A stretch of 64,000 nt of DNA from Phellopilus nigrolimitatus (GCA_021029095.1 JAJOHG010000004.1:124001-188000), one strand, 5' to 3'; numbered from the stretch's first letter, positions 10,974 through 22,614 are shown. Program-made: numbers and translations. Notes: generated from the sequence alone by a model not told the origin.

Positions 10974-12341
10974 CTATCTCGTGCCATTCTCTACCTTGGC
11001 ATGCTCTATTAGGTGGGTGCTCTGCGACGGCTCATCGTCCTTGTCTTCCTCCTTCGTAAACCACCCCGTCCACTCGAGCCCGTTTTTATGCACCATCATA
11101 AGGCCCATCACGACAGGGAGATACCAGAGGCTTGCATGGAACACCTTGCGGGCATCCTTCTCGCTGCCGCCGCCTTTACGCCAGAACGCCCACGCGTAGC
11201 GCGCGCAAATCACGTTCGGGACGAGGCTGGTGAGTGCGAAGGTCCACGTGGTGAGTCCGGAGAGCGGGAAGAGAACGCTGCAGACGGGCATGAGGAGTGC
11301 GGCGTAGCGCAGAGCGACGCGTGCGTTGCGCGGGGGATCAAGCACGCTGAGCATGCGGTACCCTGCCTGTGCGTATGACGCGCGCACAAGGAAGGAGAGC
11401 GAGTTGAAGTGTGGAAACTGCCAACTGTACAGGAAAAGGAAGAGCGCGAGCGCAGCCAGCGGGTTGTCTGCGGCGGCGGGGGCTAGCACGTGCGAGCCAG
11501 CGAGGAATGAGGGGAGGAAAAGCTGCACGGGGTACGCGGCGGAGGGGAGGAGGTGCCCACCGCACGCGGTCCAGCCCATGAGGGGTGGGATGGCACCGAC
11601 GACGGCACCAACCCAGGTGTTCGCGATGCTGCGCCGCTTGAGGTAGGTGTACGCGCCCGCGTAGAGGGCGATGTTGGCTGCGCCGAGGAGGGCGGTGGGC
11701 GTGTTGACGCACGCGCCGAGGATGAGCGGACCGGCGACGCCTGTGGTGAGGGCGAAGCCTGCGGCGTGCAGCGGGGAGATGGCGTGGCGGACGAGCGGGC
11801 GGTTCCGGGTGCGGGCCATCTGAGCGTCGTAGGGAACCTCCTGGAGCTGGTTGAGGGTGTTTGCGGATGCGCAGCAGAGGGCGGTGCCCAGCGCGGTAGC
11901 GAGGAGGACGGGCACGGTGGTGGGGAGGGGGGAGAGTGCGACGCTTGACATGGCGGTGAGGACGACGAGGACAGAGAGACGCGATTTTGACAATTGGGAG
12001 TAGACGGTTAGGAGGCGGGGAAGGTTGAGAGTGGATGCAGGGCGATAGTTGAGGGAGGACAGCGGCGGGGGATAGGTGGAGGGGAGGGCGAGCGAGTTGA
12101 GGACGGATACTGAGGGTTGGATGTCGTAGGCGCGCTCAGCAACAGCGACCTGAGAGAGCATCGCCCGCCGTGCTGGGCAGCGACGGATGACGGAGGACCA
12201 TTGGTCGTTCCTCCAGAAGAAAGAGGTGAACGCAGCAGGGGGCGTCACGGCTGCTGTCGTTGAATTATTGCGGATGAACAGGCGGAGGTTGGACTCGGTG
12301 AAGCATCGTCGATGAACGGTGCTCTGAAGGATGATGGGCAT
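10974..12341 (-). CDS. COX10: COX10: protoheme IX farnesyltransferase (heme O synthase)
   Basis: Farnesylates heme B to heme O in the inner mitochondrial membrane, the first step of heme A synthesis for cytochrome c oxidase. One uninterrupted frame of about 455 codons. The start is the ATG at 12341; the frame stays open two codons upstream, but only with GTG. The basic, Ser/Arg-rich N terminus looks like a mitochondrial presequence. The UbiA prenyltransferase domain begins near residue 120 (LSKSRLSVLVVLTAM) and carries the polyprenyl-diphosphate motif NQLQEVPYDAQMARTRNRPL, then TYLKRRSIANTWVGAVVGAI-PPLMGW, with about eight hydrophobic segments to the end. The protein ends near TGWFTKEEDKDDEPSQSTH. 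It diverges from TIM13, another mitochondrial gene, and converges with the ZNF830-like gene. Confidence 0.96.
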   Translation of the reverse strand: MPIILQSTVHRRCFTESNLRLFIRNNSTTAAVTPPAAFTSFFWRNDQWSSVIRRCPARRAMLSQVAVAERAYDIQPSVSVLNSLALPSTYPPPLSSLNYRPASTLNLPRLLTVYSQLSKSRLSVLVVLTAMSSVALSPLPTTVPVLLATALGTALCCASANTLNQLQEVPYDAQMARTRNRPLVRHAISPLHAAGFALTTGVAGPLILGACVNTPTALLGAANIALYAGAYTYLKRRSIANTWVGAVVGAIPPLMGWTACGGHLLPSAAYPVQLFLPSFLAGSHVLAPAAADNPLAALALFLFLYSWQFPHFNSLSFLVRASYAQAGYRMLSVLDPPRNARVALRYAALLMPVCSVLFPLSGLTTWTFALTSLVPNVICARYAWAFWRKGGGSEKDARKVFHASLWYLPVVMGLMMVHKNGLEWTGWFTKEEDKDDEPSQSTHLIEHAKVENGTR

Positions 12342-12643
12342 CCTCACATTTCTATTCGTGTCTTTTTATTCAGTAAAATATGCAAAAATTAAATTCAGAT
12401 CGTGCTCACCTCCCGAGTTGTCGTAGACTCGCTCGTTGGCGGAAAGGCGGTGGTGGTTGTCGGTCCTTAGCGTCGATCTGTGTTATGTAATCAGGCCAAC
12501 TGAAAAAAAGAAATTCGCGTTGTGCTTGCGTTTCTTTTCAAGCTGCGATTCACTCCGTTGCTTCACTCATCGTTTGTGCGTACTAAACATTGTCTTTATT
12601 CCGAAAACTCTGCTCATTTTTATCCTGCTGCAGCTGTATTCAG
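12342..12643. promoter_or_regulatory. Divergent promoter region COX10/TIM13
   Basis: About 300 bp separate the start codons of two divergent nuclear genes for mitochondrial proteins. The half nearer TIM13 is pyrimidine-rich. No defined binding site was identified; shared control is inferred from geometry only. Confidence 0.45.
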
Positions 12644-13218
12644 AATGTCTAATTTCTTCGGGTCGACCTCAAGCACCGGCGCGCCTGGTGCGTTTACGCC
12701 TGCCACTGCCGGTACGTGTCAATGTCTTCGAGCTTTTGTTCGCGACCGGTCTGACGGACATGCAATTTGAAGATATGCAAGTCCGCAAGGAGAAGTTCAT
12801 GGCCCAAATCCGCAACGAGCTCGCACTCCACGGCGCGCAGGAACTCGTCAACGCACGTCTCTCTCAGCTTATTCTACGTCCTCGTGTATTTACTCCTGGC
12901 CCGGTAGAAAATCAACGAAAAGTGCTTCTACAAGTGCATCACGAAGCCGAGCACAGCGCTCTCTGGCTCGGAAGAAGTGCGTCGCTCTGCTAATCATGCG
13001 CGAAGATTTAATGCTGACGGTTTCGACGCGCTTGTAAGACATGTCTATCGCGCTGCATGGATCGGTACATGGAAGCTTGTACGTTCATTCGTTCATTCGT
13101 TCATTCGTTCACCGTCTTTACTCATAGCATGCCATTCCACTCGTCAGTCAACATCGTCAGCAGGACATACGCCGCTCGCCTCAGCCGCGAACGCAGGGAG
13201 AACGCATTTGAGTTATAG
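12644..13218 (+). CDS. TIM13: TIM13: small Tim chaperone of the mitochondrial intermembrane space
   Basis: Forms the TIM8-TIM13 hexamer that escorts hydrophobic precursors to the TIM22 and SAM machineries. Exons: MSNFFGSTSSTGAPGAFTPA; then DMQVRKEKFMAQIRNELALH with GAQELVN; then KINEKCFYKCITKPSTALSG; then TCLSRCMDRYMEA; then NIVSRTYAARLSRERRENAF to TAG at 13216. The twin CX3C motifs (CFYKC and CLSRC) are intact and the length, about 90 residues, is normal. The intron after QELVN (12853-12907) begins GC rather than GT (GCACGT...GTAG); the reading frame demands it. The last intron contains an 8-bp tandem repeat. Start chosen by family fit; upstream frame lacks an ATG in good context. Confidence 0.93.
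13083..13115 (+). repeat. 8-bp tandem repeat in TIM13 intron
   Basis: Unit GTTCATTC repeated about four times directly after the donor site of the last TIM13 intron. A simple microsatellite; useful only as a length marker. Confidence 0.85.
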
Positions 13219-13331
13219 ACTTGATTTATAATTTGCTCTTACAGCCCGCCCCGCTCCTGCTTGCTTACTACCATACATGCATAATATATTCGCACATTCT
13301 ACCCTGGGACTGGCTATACCTGTGCCTCCCA

Positions 13332-15498
13332 TCAGCGTTGCTTTTTGCCCTTTGCTGGCTTTTTGCTCCCCGCACCCGCACCTGCGAGCGCGTGCCCTGT
13401 CTCGGCGATGTGTGAAAACAGCTTCGTCCGCGAGCCGAACGGCTCCTTGCAGACGTTGCACACCTACACGCTTCAGTTCAGTATAATGTACAACTTGCAA
13501 GCAGCCAATATTGCATACCTCCTGCGCCGGTATTTGCGTGACAGCCTCCCCCTGCCGCGCCTTCTTCGCCGCCTCTCGGGCGCGTCGCTTTTCCCTCTTC
13601 GACAGCTCGGGTTTGCCTTCGTCCGCCGAGTCAGCACCTTGCGCCAGCGACGCGAGGTCCCGCGCCTCGGACTTCGTCGGCCGCGCAGGCGACGGGACGC
13701 GCGGCGTTCCCGCGTTGCTCTTGCCCCCCTTGTTGCGCCGCGCCTTCCGCTCCCTCCGGGTTGCAGAGTCGTCTTCGGAAGGCGGCGCAGGTGCTTCGGG
13801 GGGAGGCGTCTCCAGAATTTCGCTTGGCATGGTTTCGGCCGCGACATCGCTCGGACTTGCAGGCGGCGGAGGTATGTCATCCACACCTGCAGCGCCCTCC
13901 TCGGCCTCTTCTACATCGTCCGCATTTTCTATCTCTGACTCCGCCTCCTCATCACCCACGGCTTCCTGCTCCCCAAGCCCGAGCTCCTCTTCGTCCTCGA
14001 ACATCTCATGCCGGAGCCGCTCCAGCTCGCGCAGATGCTTTTTACTGCGTTCATGGCTCGCCCACGCGGCCTCGCTCCGGAACGTCTTCCGGCACGCAAC
14101 GCACTCGAACACTTCTCCATCGTTGTCTCCCTCCGCGCCCTCCGCAGCCGCCCACGTGTCGCCCGCGTCCGGCGCGCCAGCCAGCGGGTCGACGGCTTGC
14201 CAGGCCTGCGGTACGAAACTCGGGCCGGAAATGGGCGGAGATTGCAATGCGGACGTGGGTTTAAGAGGAGTTACTTTCGGATGGGTGGCGGACGTGGGAG
14301 ACCCACCTCGCGGCGTGGCCGCCTTAGTGGCCGCGAGCGAGGCTTGCTGCGCGAGGTGCGATTTGTACCGCGGATCACGTTTGCGGATAAAGGTCACCAG
14401 GGACTGCGAGATGTCTAATTAAACTTAGAGAACAAATAAATGAGAGCAGCGCGTACCCTGACAGTCTCGTTGTACTCCCTCCGCGCGTTGTCGCGCGCCT
14501 TCTTGTTGTCGCGGTCCATCAGACGGCGGACTTGCCGGTCGGGCGCTTCCGCCGTATTCCACGCCTCGATCCATAGAAAGTCCTTCGCCGTCGCGAACGA
14601 CAGCCAGTAGTTGTAGAAGAAGCGCGCGCCCGCGCCCGCATCAGATGCGCCCTTCCCCGGCCCTGCCCACGTCCACGACGCGTGCCCGAAGGAGGGATAG
14701 TCGGAGGGCGGGTGTGCTGCGAACAAGCTCTCTTCCTGCGCAAGACGGGAGAAGAGGTTGCGGTACAGCGTGAAGAAACCCTAGAGTCGGGCGAGTATTA
14801 GGTACAATATAAAAAGACAAAGTAGAAGGAGCTCACGGAATCACTGTCGTCGAATGCACTCCAATTCGACGGGTTGAAAAACGGTGCGAGATGCCGCACG
14901 GTGAGCCCACGGACGTGCGGCTTTGATGGGGGTGCTCGAGCCGTGGAACCATCATATCCGCCACCACCCCTGCCTCTCCGAATTTCGTCGAAGACGGTTT
15001 CAGCATCGGGCTCGGGCACGAGTGAGGCGCGGTGCGAGTCATACCAGGCGCGTTCCTAAGCACGTTACAGCATATATCGATCAGCATATATACATCCAAA
15101 GAGAAAGGAAATGCGAGCGAGGGAAAGCGGACGCAACTTGCTCGTCGCTCAGGACCTGTTAGTGTTATGGCGCGGCCTGAGATCAATAAGCTGGATGAGC
15201 ACAAATGGCGGGGGACGGGTGCGCGCACCTCGTATGCCTGCTGAATCGACGCGAAACGCTTCGTCGCCTCTTCGATGTCGTCGTAGTTTTTGTCAGGGTG
15301 GTGCTTCAACGCGAGCTTTCTGAAAGATCGCTGGCGTACAATGAGGAAAGAAAATGAGTTGTTGTTGAAGCATGGGGCATATGAACGTACCTTGATCTCG
15401 TCCGCCGTGGCGTCCTCGCTCACTTCGAGCAGCGCATAGTAGTCCTCTGGGCCTTTTTCTGCTGCAACACCGTTGTGTCTGGACTCATTCGCACCCAT
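13332..15498 (-). CDS. JJJ1: JJJ1/DNAJC21: J-protein with C2H2 zinc fingers, ribosome biogenesis
   Basis: Cytosolic Hsp40 that works with Hsp70 to release the shuttling factor Arx1 from late pre-60S particles (known for yeast Jjj1). From the ATG at 15498: J domain at about residues 18-85 ([18 protein letters not shown], catalytic HPD in [22 protein letters not shown]). A middle domain follows with [38 protein letters not shown] and the basic [20 protein letters not shown] first zinc finger reads [17 protein letters not shown] with a distal HERSKKH. Then come long acidic and Ser/Pro tracts, a [15 protein letters not shown] stretch, and after an intron at about 13450-13510 a second finger, [17 protein letters not shown]. 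The basic tail [10 protein letters not shown] ends at TGA (13332). Full-length architecture. Confidence 0.94.
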
Positions 15499-15683
15499 TT
15501 TTGTGTTCGCCTTTGGTGAGGCTACCAGAGCCCAAGCTGGTTGAAGGTTGCGGTCAACCCCGAGCCAACGCGCGACTCGTGGAGGCCTGTCTATGCATGC
15601 GGCTAGCTCTCATTTTGCTGACTTCTGGTTTTTCTTCAAAGAAAACTGTAATTTAAATCTACAGTAAATTTACACAACGTTTT

Positions 15684-17820
15684 CTAGTCCATCTTCTTCA
15701 AAGACCGAGAGGAAAACAAAGAGACAAGTTGTTTTACCCTCTGTTTTTCAGTAAGAAAACTGAAGCGAAATGAAAAGATCAGCCCCCTTCTCCTGAGGAC
15801 TCGGAAGATTGCAGTGACTTACCAGACAGTCAGGCAAACCAGTCCGCAGGTCGCTCCAACGCAAATATGAAGAAGACATGCCTTCGATCTCAGCACCTCC
15901 CGCCCCGCTCCCCTCGCAAAGGTTTCGACATTAAAAACCCGCGCACTCGTCCGCGTCACGACACCAGCGAGCCCACATGAGATTAGGAAGGGTAGTGGAG
16001 GGAGCATCTCACCCCATGAATTCTTTTCTGCGTGCTTTCCCGTGGTCTGCTTCTGGGCGTTCAGAGACGAAATGAAATGGAAACAGTAGATGATCCGAGC
16101 AACTAGATTCGCGATATTGGCGTATACGACCGCAGTATCTCCTAGATTGGCTAAACTGTAGAGAATGATGGTGAGTAATATGTACGCAACGGATGCGCCT
16201 GCCATCCACCTTGAGGCAAAACACGTCAGCGAAATGGTAACAGACTTGTCAATTCATGGATTTACTTGGACTGCTTGGCTATATCTTTTGAAGAGGCCAC
16301 GCTGGAGACGAATGCCTCAAGAATACCATTCACTGCCAAAACTGGAATGTACCACACCCATGCAGATAACACGGCTGGTGCGCTTGTGTTCAGGTATCTG
16401 CGTATTTGGGTTAATCCAATTGATTTTGATCATATCTTTTGAGCTTACCTTGGAGGAAGTGCAACCGACAGCACCACATTAAGGTATGGAGGTGCAAGAG
16501 TGAGTAAGAGAAGGCTGAGGTGGTTATATATGAGCAATAGCGAGCCAAGCCGCGAGAGCGCCGACTGGAGAGAGTCTGGGTCTGGACCACCAGGGCCAGA
16601 CGAAGAAAACGCCTTTGAGAAGAAAAGTCGTGATGTCTCCTCGATTGGCTGGAATAAGATGCGGGCAATCAGTGCACCTGTTGAGCGTCGTGAGTCGATT
16701 GAGTGGCGAGTGCGGCCCGCAGATTCGATGGGAACTCGCCGTAGTTGTTTGCAACAGCGTAGCCACCTTGATCCTTTAATGGACTAATGCGCGATATAAT
16801 TATCTGAGGAAGCCACATTTGATTGACTCGAAACGACAATTCAACAAAGTCAGTCACCTTGTCGCCTTCAGTCAGAATGTGTTTCACGAAGCCTTGAGCA
16901 GTCATTGCCACGGATACCTCGAGTAGGTTCTCATCGAAATATCTATCTAGCTTCGGTATGCAGCGTCTCAGACTTGTCGTTCGTGCAGAGCTGGCATCTC
17001 ATGTAAGAACGATCTCGCTGACATGGCGCAGAAGAACTTTACCTGTTACCGGAGGTCCGTCCAACCTTTGAGCGATAGAAGACATATGGTATAGATTGTT
17101 TGTATTCATATACGTAGACGAGCAGCAACGTGATCGAGTACATCAGTTGACCAAGGGCAAAGGCCAATAACCCAAGATTTCTCGCAGTCTTTGCTGATGA
17201 GTTGTACGCAAGGACGGTAATTGCAGTGATGCTCTTGACTATAACAGCGGATCCTTCTGCTCGAATCCGCACAGCAGGGTTGAGAGATTGCACAGACCTG
17301 CCAGTGTCTTCAAAACTTTAAAGCGTTATGAACGAAGAAGTGCTTACTTGATATGCATTGGCTCGCTGAACAGCTCCAAAACAGCTGCAACTGTATAAAC
17401 GACCACGGTAGCATTGAAATATGGTTGCTCCTTTGTTGCCTCAGATGCATATAAGAGATATGCAACCGATGTCAGAAAAGAAACCTGTACGCCGAAGTAG
17501 ACAGGTAGCAAAGCAATATTTGAAACAAGAGGACTCTCTTTTTGCTCTTCGTTGTTCACATCCGCCCTTAGCAAAGCATTTCGGAAGCCCTCGCGACTCA
17601 GAAAGAGGATGGTATTTAGGAGGAGCTCGAGCTGGATCGACACCGTCCCATAGACCGCAGGAGAGGCGAGCCGTACGAGAGCTTGGTTGAGGGCGAAAGT
17701 GACAAGGCGCGAAAACAGTTGTAGGCCCATGAGCGATGATGCGGTCCTAAGTGCACCATTGGCAAAATTTGGAGCCGCAGACCGCGACATCTGCTCAGGA
17801 TGTTTAGACGTCGAGCTCAT
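15684..17820 (-). CDS. RFT1: RFT1: ER membrane protein for dolichol-linked oligosaccharide assembly
   Basis: Polytopic ER protein of the MATE/flippase-like RFT1 family, needed for the Man5GlcNAc2-PP-dolichol step of N-glycosylation. Near the N terminus: LMGLQLFSRLVTFALNQALV and LELLLNTILFLSREGFRNAL, the family hallmark. Later exons give YLLYASEATKEQPYF, LELFSEPMHI, many hydrophobic helices between 17300 and 15830, and GASVAYILLTIILYSLANLG. I chose the ATG at 17820 (MSSTSKHPEQ); the frame continues upstream only without an ATG. The frame reaches a TAA at 15819, but that codon sits inside a strong GTAAGT donor. Splicing to an AG near 15739 adds a short basic tail ending KKMD at TAG 15684, which I prefer; the earlier stop is the alternative. 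Confidence 0.92.
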
Positions 17821-17911
17821 CGTCGTCGAAGACGACGCGTGCACCGCCGGCGCGTCTCGGAATCTGGCTTCCTGCCCGTTTTGGTGGACGGACCTCTTTA
17901 ACTCCTTCACA
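17821..17911. promoter_or_regulatory. 91-bp divergent start-to-start spacer RFT1/RRP41
   Basis: The start codons of RFT1 (minus) and RRP41 (plus) lie only about 91 bp apart, so core promoters and 5' UTRs must overlap. The segment is also an open frame for an N-terminal extension of RFT1 lacking an ATG. Confidence 0.6.
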
Positions 17912-18823
17912 ATGGTCAGCCTGCCTTTTTTTTTCTCTTGTCGCTCGTCGTTGGCTTATAAATTAATAGGGATCGCGCGTCGAGACCCTCAACGATGGCG
18001 GATATCGGTCTGATGGGCGTCGCCAGTACGAGCTGCGCGACATAGTCATTGATCTCTCCGTGCGCGGGCAGGCCGACGGGTGTGCTATGATCTCGCAGGG
18101 CCTTACGCAAGTGCTCGTGACAGTTTTTGGACCAAGAGAGGCGAAAAGTCGTGCTCAAACCATCCATAATCGTGCGCAAGTCAATGTTGAAGTCAACATA
18201 GCGTCTTTCAGCTCCGGTGAAAGGAGAAAACGGTCGAAAAATGACAAGTGAGCGCGTAAAGTTTGCTAGAAGTTCTATTTCTAACAATACTCTGGATGGC
18301 CAGACGCGTTTTGGAATTCGCCGCTGCCATCAAGGCTACTTTTGAACCAGTTATCCAGGTGCATCTCTATCCTCGGTCGCAAATTGACATCTTTGTCCAA
18401 GTCTTGCAACAAGACGGCGGTCTTCTGAGCGCATCCATCAATGCCACAACGCTCGCACTGATTACTGCCGGCATTTCTGTTTTCGATTATGTCTGCGCCG
18501 TTTCAGCTGGAGTTCATTCAACACATCCGCTCCTTGATCTGACAACCTTAGAGGAAAACGACATGCCCCACCTCACAGTAGGCGTCTTGCCGCGCACGGA
18601 CAAGGTGACACTCGTGACTCTCGAAACCCGCCTCCATGCAGATCGCTTCGAAGAGGTTTTCAGACTCGCGTGCGAAGCAGGAAATGTTGTCCACAAGGAG
18701 ATGCGTCGTGCCGTCATGACTAGGACAGGTGCGCTTGTACGAGCTTTAGAAGATGGGACACCTCCAGGAGGTGCTGTACAGCGTGACGTGGACGAGGACG
18801 ATAATGAAATGCGAGTTGACTGA
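17912..18823 (+). CDS. SKI6: SKI6/RRP41: exosome RNase PH-like core subunit
   Basis: Ring subunit of the nuclear and cytoplasmic RNA exosome. The first exon appears to be just the ATG (17912-17914), followed by an intron GTCAGC...TAATAG; exon 2 then reads SRVETLNDGGYRSDGRRQY, the conserved family start. Next are GLTQVLVTVFGPREAKSRAQ, VNVEVNIASFSSGERRKR, an intron after NDK at 18248, LEFAAAIKATFEPVI, LYPRSQIDIFVQVLQQDGG, INATTLALITAGI, LDLTTLEENDMPHLTVGV and RFEEVFRLACEAGNVVHKEM. The acidic tail ends at TGA 18821. About 250 residues, full length for the family. It diverges from RFT1. The one-codon first exon is inferred: the alternative is a start further upstream overlapping RFT1. Confidence 0.94.
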
Positions 18824-20543
18824 TTCTTTTGTGTTTCTAACGGATCTGTGCAAGTTCCACTTGGAGGTCGTATCTTTGCTTCGTGTGATCGGTTCGGTTG
18901 TGATACTATTTCCCCTCTTCGTCAAGAAATCAACAGCAGCTCCGTCGTGTGCTGGAAACAGACTGAATGTTTCGTATCCAAGCGACATCTCCGACATCGC
19001 CTTACCTATAATTCGATCAACGTGGCGCATATAAGAATCAAGCTGACACGTCTGAAGTGGGCACAACCTTTTACTCTATTCCTGTCCGCAGGTGGAGAGT
19101 GAGATAATCCAGACCCTACATCTTCTCTGCGCGTCGCCTATTCATCTTCCTCCTTTCGTTCAGCACACCTTTTTTTCAGATTCTCTAGGACCAATAATGT
19201 GATCGACGATCCCTTGCTTTGGTCTTTCCGAAACACCGAATGTATACGTACACGGGACCACGCGCTCTCCGCGTTTCAATTCCGTTTTTTCAGACCCTCA
19301 TGATTCATCTTAAATCATCCCTTTTTCCAGCTGATATCTCTCGTGCTTCCAGGTTTTGTATATGTTTCAACACTCTACTTCCACAGAATGTACGTTCCTA
19401 TCGCACGTATCTCTCCCGAGTTTCTGCGTGTTGCTAATGGACAAAAAAAAATCTATTCGGGGAACACATCGGGTAATGCCCGGCATTATCAAATGGGAAA
19501 TGGTTGTTATTTCAATACTTTCCTGATAAGTAGTCCGGCACTGACGCAGAATCACGCGAGCTCCGACCGGACCACTTCAGATTGCAGCCCCGACCGTGCA
19601 AATTCTCTTCGGCGATAACCACGTTCTCATCACCTCCCATCACAACCTTCTCGATCCAACAGCTTTGAATTGCGAAGACGAAGACGCGGGATTAGGTCGA
19701 CGATTGTCGCTACGATTGTCTCTCGTTTCCCCCGTCGCGGCTTCGACACAGATGCCATCATCACCCTCGTTGCGCGCCGCTTACCGTGCGCTGGCCTCCA
19801 CAAGTCTGCTTGAAGTTCGAAGAGATGATTTCTTCTGATAAAGTGGGATATTTCTATTATGCTTGCGACATGTCCTATGTCTTCGGAAAATATCAATTCT
19901 CTGTCAGACCTTGGTCAGACCTCCAAATTGCGGTAACGTCGAGGCACCATCAGAGAACCGCTTTGCCTATATTGACTTCATGCGTTCAATGTGTACGTGC
20001 TCGAAGCGCGCGTAAGCAGGGCAGGAAGCAGAGAGAAGCATAGCGTAATCATTCCTTTCAGACCATACCGTTTACAGGTGGCAAGTATTTAGACTTTCAA
20101 AGAATAGGCTCTTCACATCAAAATAGGATAGTATTATTGTATATCAGGCTTGCGAAACTTAGGAATGTGAACAAAAATCTGGTTCGTAGACTTTCATTCG
20201 ACTTGTTGTTATAACATGGTAAAGTGGAGAGCTAATATACTACGAGAAGCTGATGGCTACAGAAAGGGTGATCAACACAGTAATGTTATAAAATGATCGA
20301 CTTTTTAATAATGTGGTGCATTGAAGAGCGCGTACTGCAGGAGAATGGGAAGAATGAAAAACCAGTATAACACGAGAAGACGAAAGCGGAGAATATTTGC
20401 CTTGTATGCCGGAAAAGTGAATTCGGGCGAGACGAGGGATGCCAGCAAAGAATTTATGGGTATACGAAGAAACAGACTCATGCAAGACGAAGACAAAGAC
20501 AGCCACCAGATTATTGAGTCCCCTCTACGTGGGTTCTCCTTTT
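18824..20543. other. 1.7-kb convergent intergenic region
   Basis: Lies between the 3' ends of RRP41 and the homeodomain gene. Several short open frames occur on both strands, but none has a recognisable motif or exon series. An unannotated non-coding or fast-evolving transcript cannot be excluded. Confidence 0.45.
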
Positions 20544-22614
20544 TCACATTGGTTGCGGAGGCGAGAGAATATCCGAAGGAGAAGACGACGCAGATGTAGC
20601 CCCAAGAGCACCGGCAAGCGAGCCAGAGCTGAGACCAGGGCTGCCGCGAGGCCCCCGGCCTTGTGGCTCTCCGTGTCCGAAGTATGATAAGCCGGAAAGG
20701 CCCGCTGACGGATTGGCACCATATGGCGAAGAAATAAGCGGAGAAGGCGCCATTACGTGTGTTGGCTGTGAACTGGAAGGTTGTTGGAAATTAAGATGGA
20801 AGTGAGGAGAATTCCGGTCAGACGGGAAAAACTGCGATGAAGTTGGCCCTGAGAGAAAGGTCGATGTGACGCTCCATGAGATATAGGAACGCTACTGTAG
20901 TCAGGTATCGACGGTTCTTGCATCACCTGATGCAATGGTGATGATTGCATGGTGCTTGGGGAATAGTCCGACACTGTCCTTTGTCCGCCGTACCCATACG
21001 ACACCATCTGAGACGATCTATCGAACGACGTTGAAGTATAGCCTGCAGAAACCGCGTGAGGGACGTTGTGCTCTGAGATGCCACTAGGTGCGGAAAAGTC
21101 TCCAACGTAAGAGGGGACATTACGCGTAAATGCGGGTGGCCCCGAAGACGATCTTTTTCTCGAACGCCCCAAAAACTCTGGCCGCTGGAGAATGTTCGGG
21201 TATGCGTCCGCCTGAAGAGTCGTGAGAGGGGGCTGAGGAATTTGCATCGATACTGGCGAGTTAGAGATCGGAGTACTGAGCAACCCGCCTGGACTGTAGG
21301 CTGCAGGACTCATAAGAGGAATACTCGAATGTGTCCGTTGTTCCCGAAGGTCGTTAAGAACGTGGGCGAGTTGTACCGCGGAGCCTATAAGGTCGTGCCG
21401 TAGGACCTGCGATGCCTGCGTGTTTTCTGTCCAGTCAGAGCACTTCTTCCAAATCTTCGTCATCGCGCCACCAAATCCACCACCAAGCCCACCACCGAGA
21501 CGCGGGGATGTAACATGTTCAAGAAAGAAGATAGGCGGTTGAGAAAGGTGAAAGGATGCAAGTCCCTCGCCAGGGGCAGCATTGCGAAATTCCGTATGCG
21601 TAATGGTCTCAAAGGGTATCTCCATTTTGAAACCGTATCCGGTGGAGTGGATGAACCATGTCAAACATCGTTTCGCCTCACAAACGTACGCGACAAGATC
21701 ATGCTTCCCGGTTGCAATGCGCCGCCAGGATCCGATAGATAAGTCTGTACAAGGAATGATCGAAACCGCTGCATTAATCATAAGATCAATACAGCTTTCC
21801 AAGGCGCAATATAACGTGGCATAGACTTACGTTGATCTTCGTGGATGAGACTATGTAAGTCAGCTTCGAAACCAGCACTAAGCTGAGGAGGCGTATCGGG
21901 CGGGGTTTCAGACCAATCACCTCCAAGATGTCGAGACTTTTTGCCGTCTAGTAGCTTCGCCTTCGCACGTCTGGTTTTGAAAGACAATATTAAAAATACA
22001 AATAAAAGAAACGCAATCAATATCCATGACAACATCCGCACAAAAATCGATGTAGATGCATTCACCTATTCTGGAACCAAATCTGCGTCTGGCGCTCCTG
22101 CATGCCCAACAGTTCTGAGATCTCCCTGCGGCGAGCGGCTGTAGGGCTCCTATCAGCCGCAAAAAAGCGTTCCAAGTGAGTCAGTTGCTCCGGAGTAACG
22201 CGCGAGCGCTTGCGTTTCTCCCGAGGCTCGCCGGTCTTCGACCTAGAGGTCGAGGCCGCAGCCGTCGTCGATCGCGTCCGCTGCGGCTCAGAAGGTGACT
22301 TCACCGTCTCCCCTTCAACGCTCGAGAACTCGGGTGGGGGATCACCAGAGGCCGAGACGGGCGTATCCGTAGGAGTGCAAGGGGACATAGATGCACTAGG
22401 CGAGGACCCAATGGACTCCGTGACCAAGAAGATGTCCTCGCCGGTGCTAAACTTGTCAAAAGTCTCGAGATTAAGAGGCGGGACCTTGGCGCGGCTATGT
22501 AGTCCAGGAAAATTATCCAGTGGGAGCAGCGGATCTTCGGCTGGGGAAAGAGGATAATGTGTATGATGTCAATAAGCCGAGGTTAAGAAGCAGAAAGAGT
22601 TACTAACACTCCAT
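20544..22614 (-). CDS. Homeodomain transcription factor (PHO2/Hom-type)
   Basis: Nuclear DNA-binding regulator. From the ATG at 22614: a short exon MES, then EDPLLPLDNFPGLHSRAK and a Ser/Pro/Glu-rich stretch. The homeodomain spans about 60 residues (REKRKRSRVTPEQLTHLERF, then ELLGMQERQTQIWFQNRRAK). The invariant WFQNR is interrupted by an intron exactly between NR and RAK. After the domain: SRHLGGDWSETPPDTPPQLS, then a globular block ([57 protein letters not shown]) typical of this fungal homeodomain class, and a long Ser/Pro tail with KRSSSGPPAF. A final intron (about 50 bp near 20900) leads to a last exon ending PSDILSPPQPM at TGA 20544. Mushroom homologues of this class (Hom1/Hom2) control fruiting; which one this is cannot be settled here. 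Confidence 0.9.

Noticed and set aside
11553..11948. 131-codon Gly/Glu-rich open frame on the plus strand
   Set aside because: Antisense of COX10, which is open and conserved throughout.
13511..14422. 303-codon Ser/Ala-rich open frame on the plus strand
   Set aside because: Antisense shadow of JJJ1, whose J domain and zinc fingers are clear on the minus strand.
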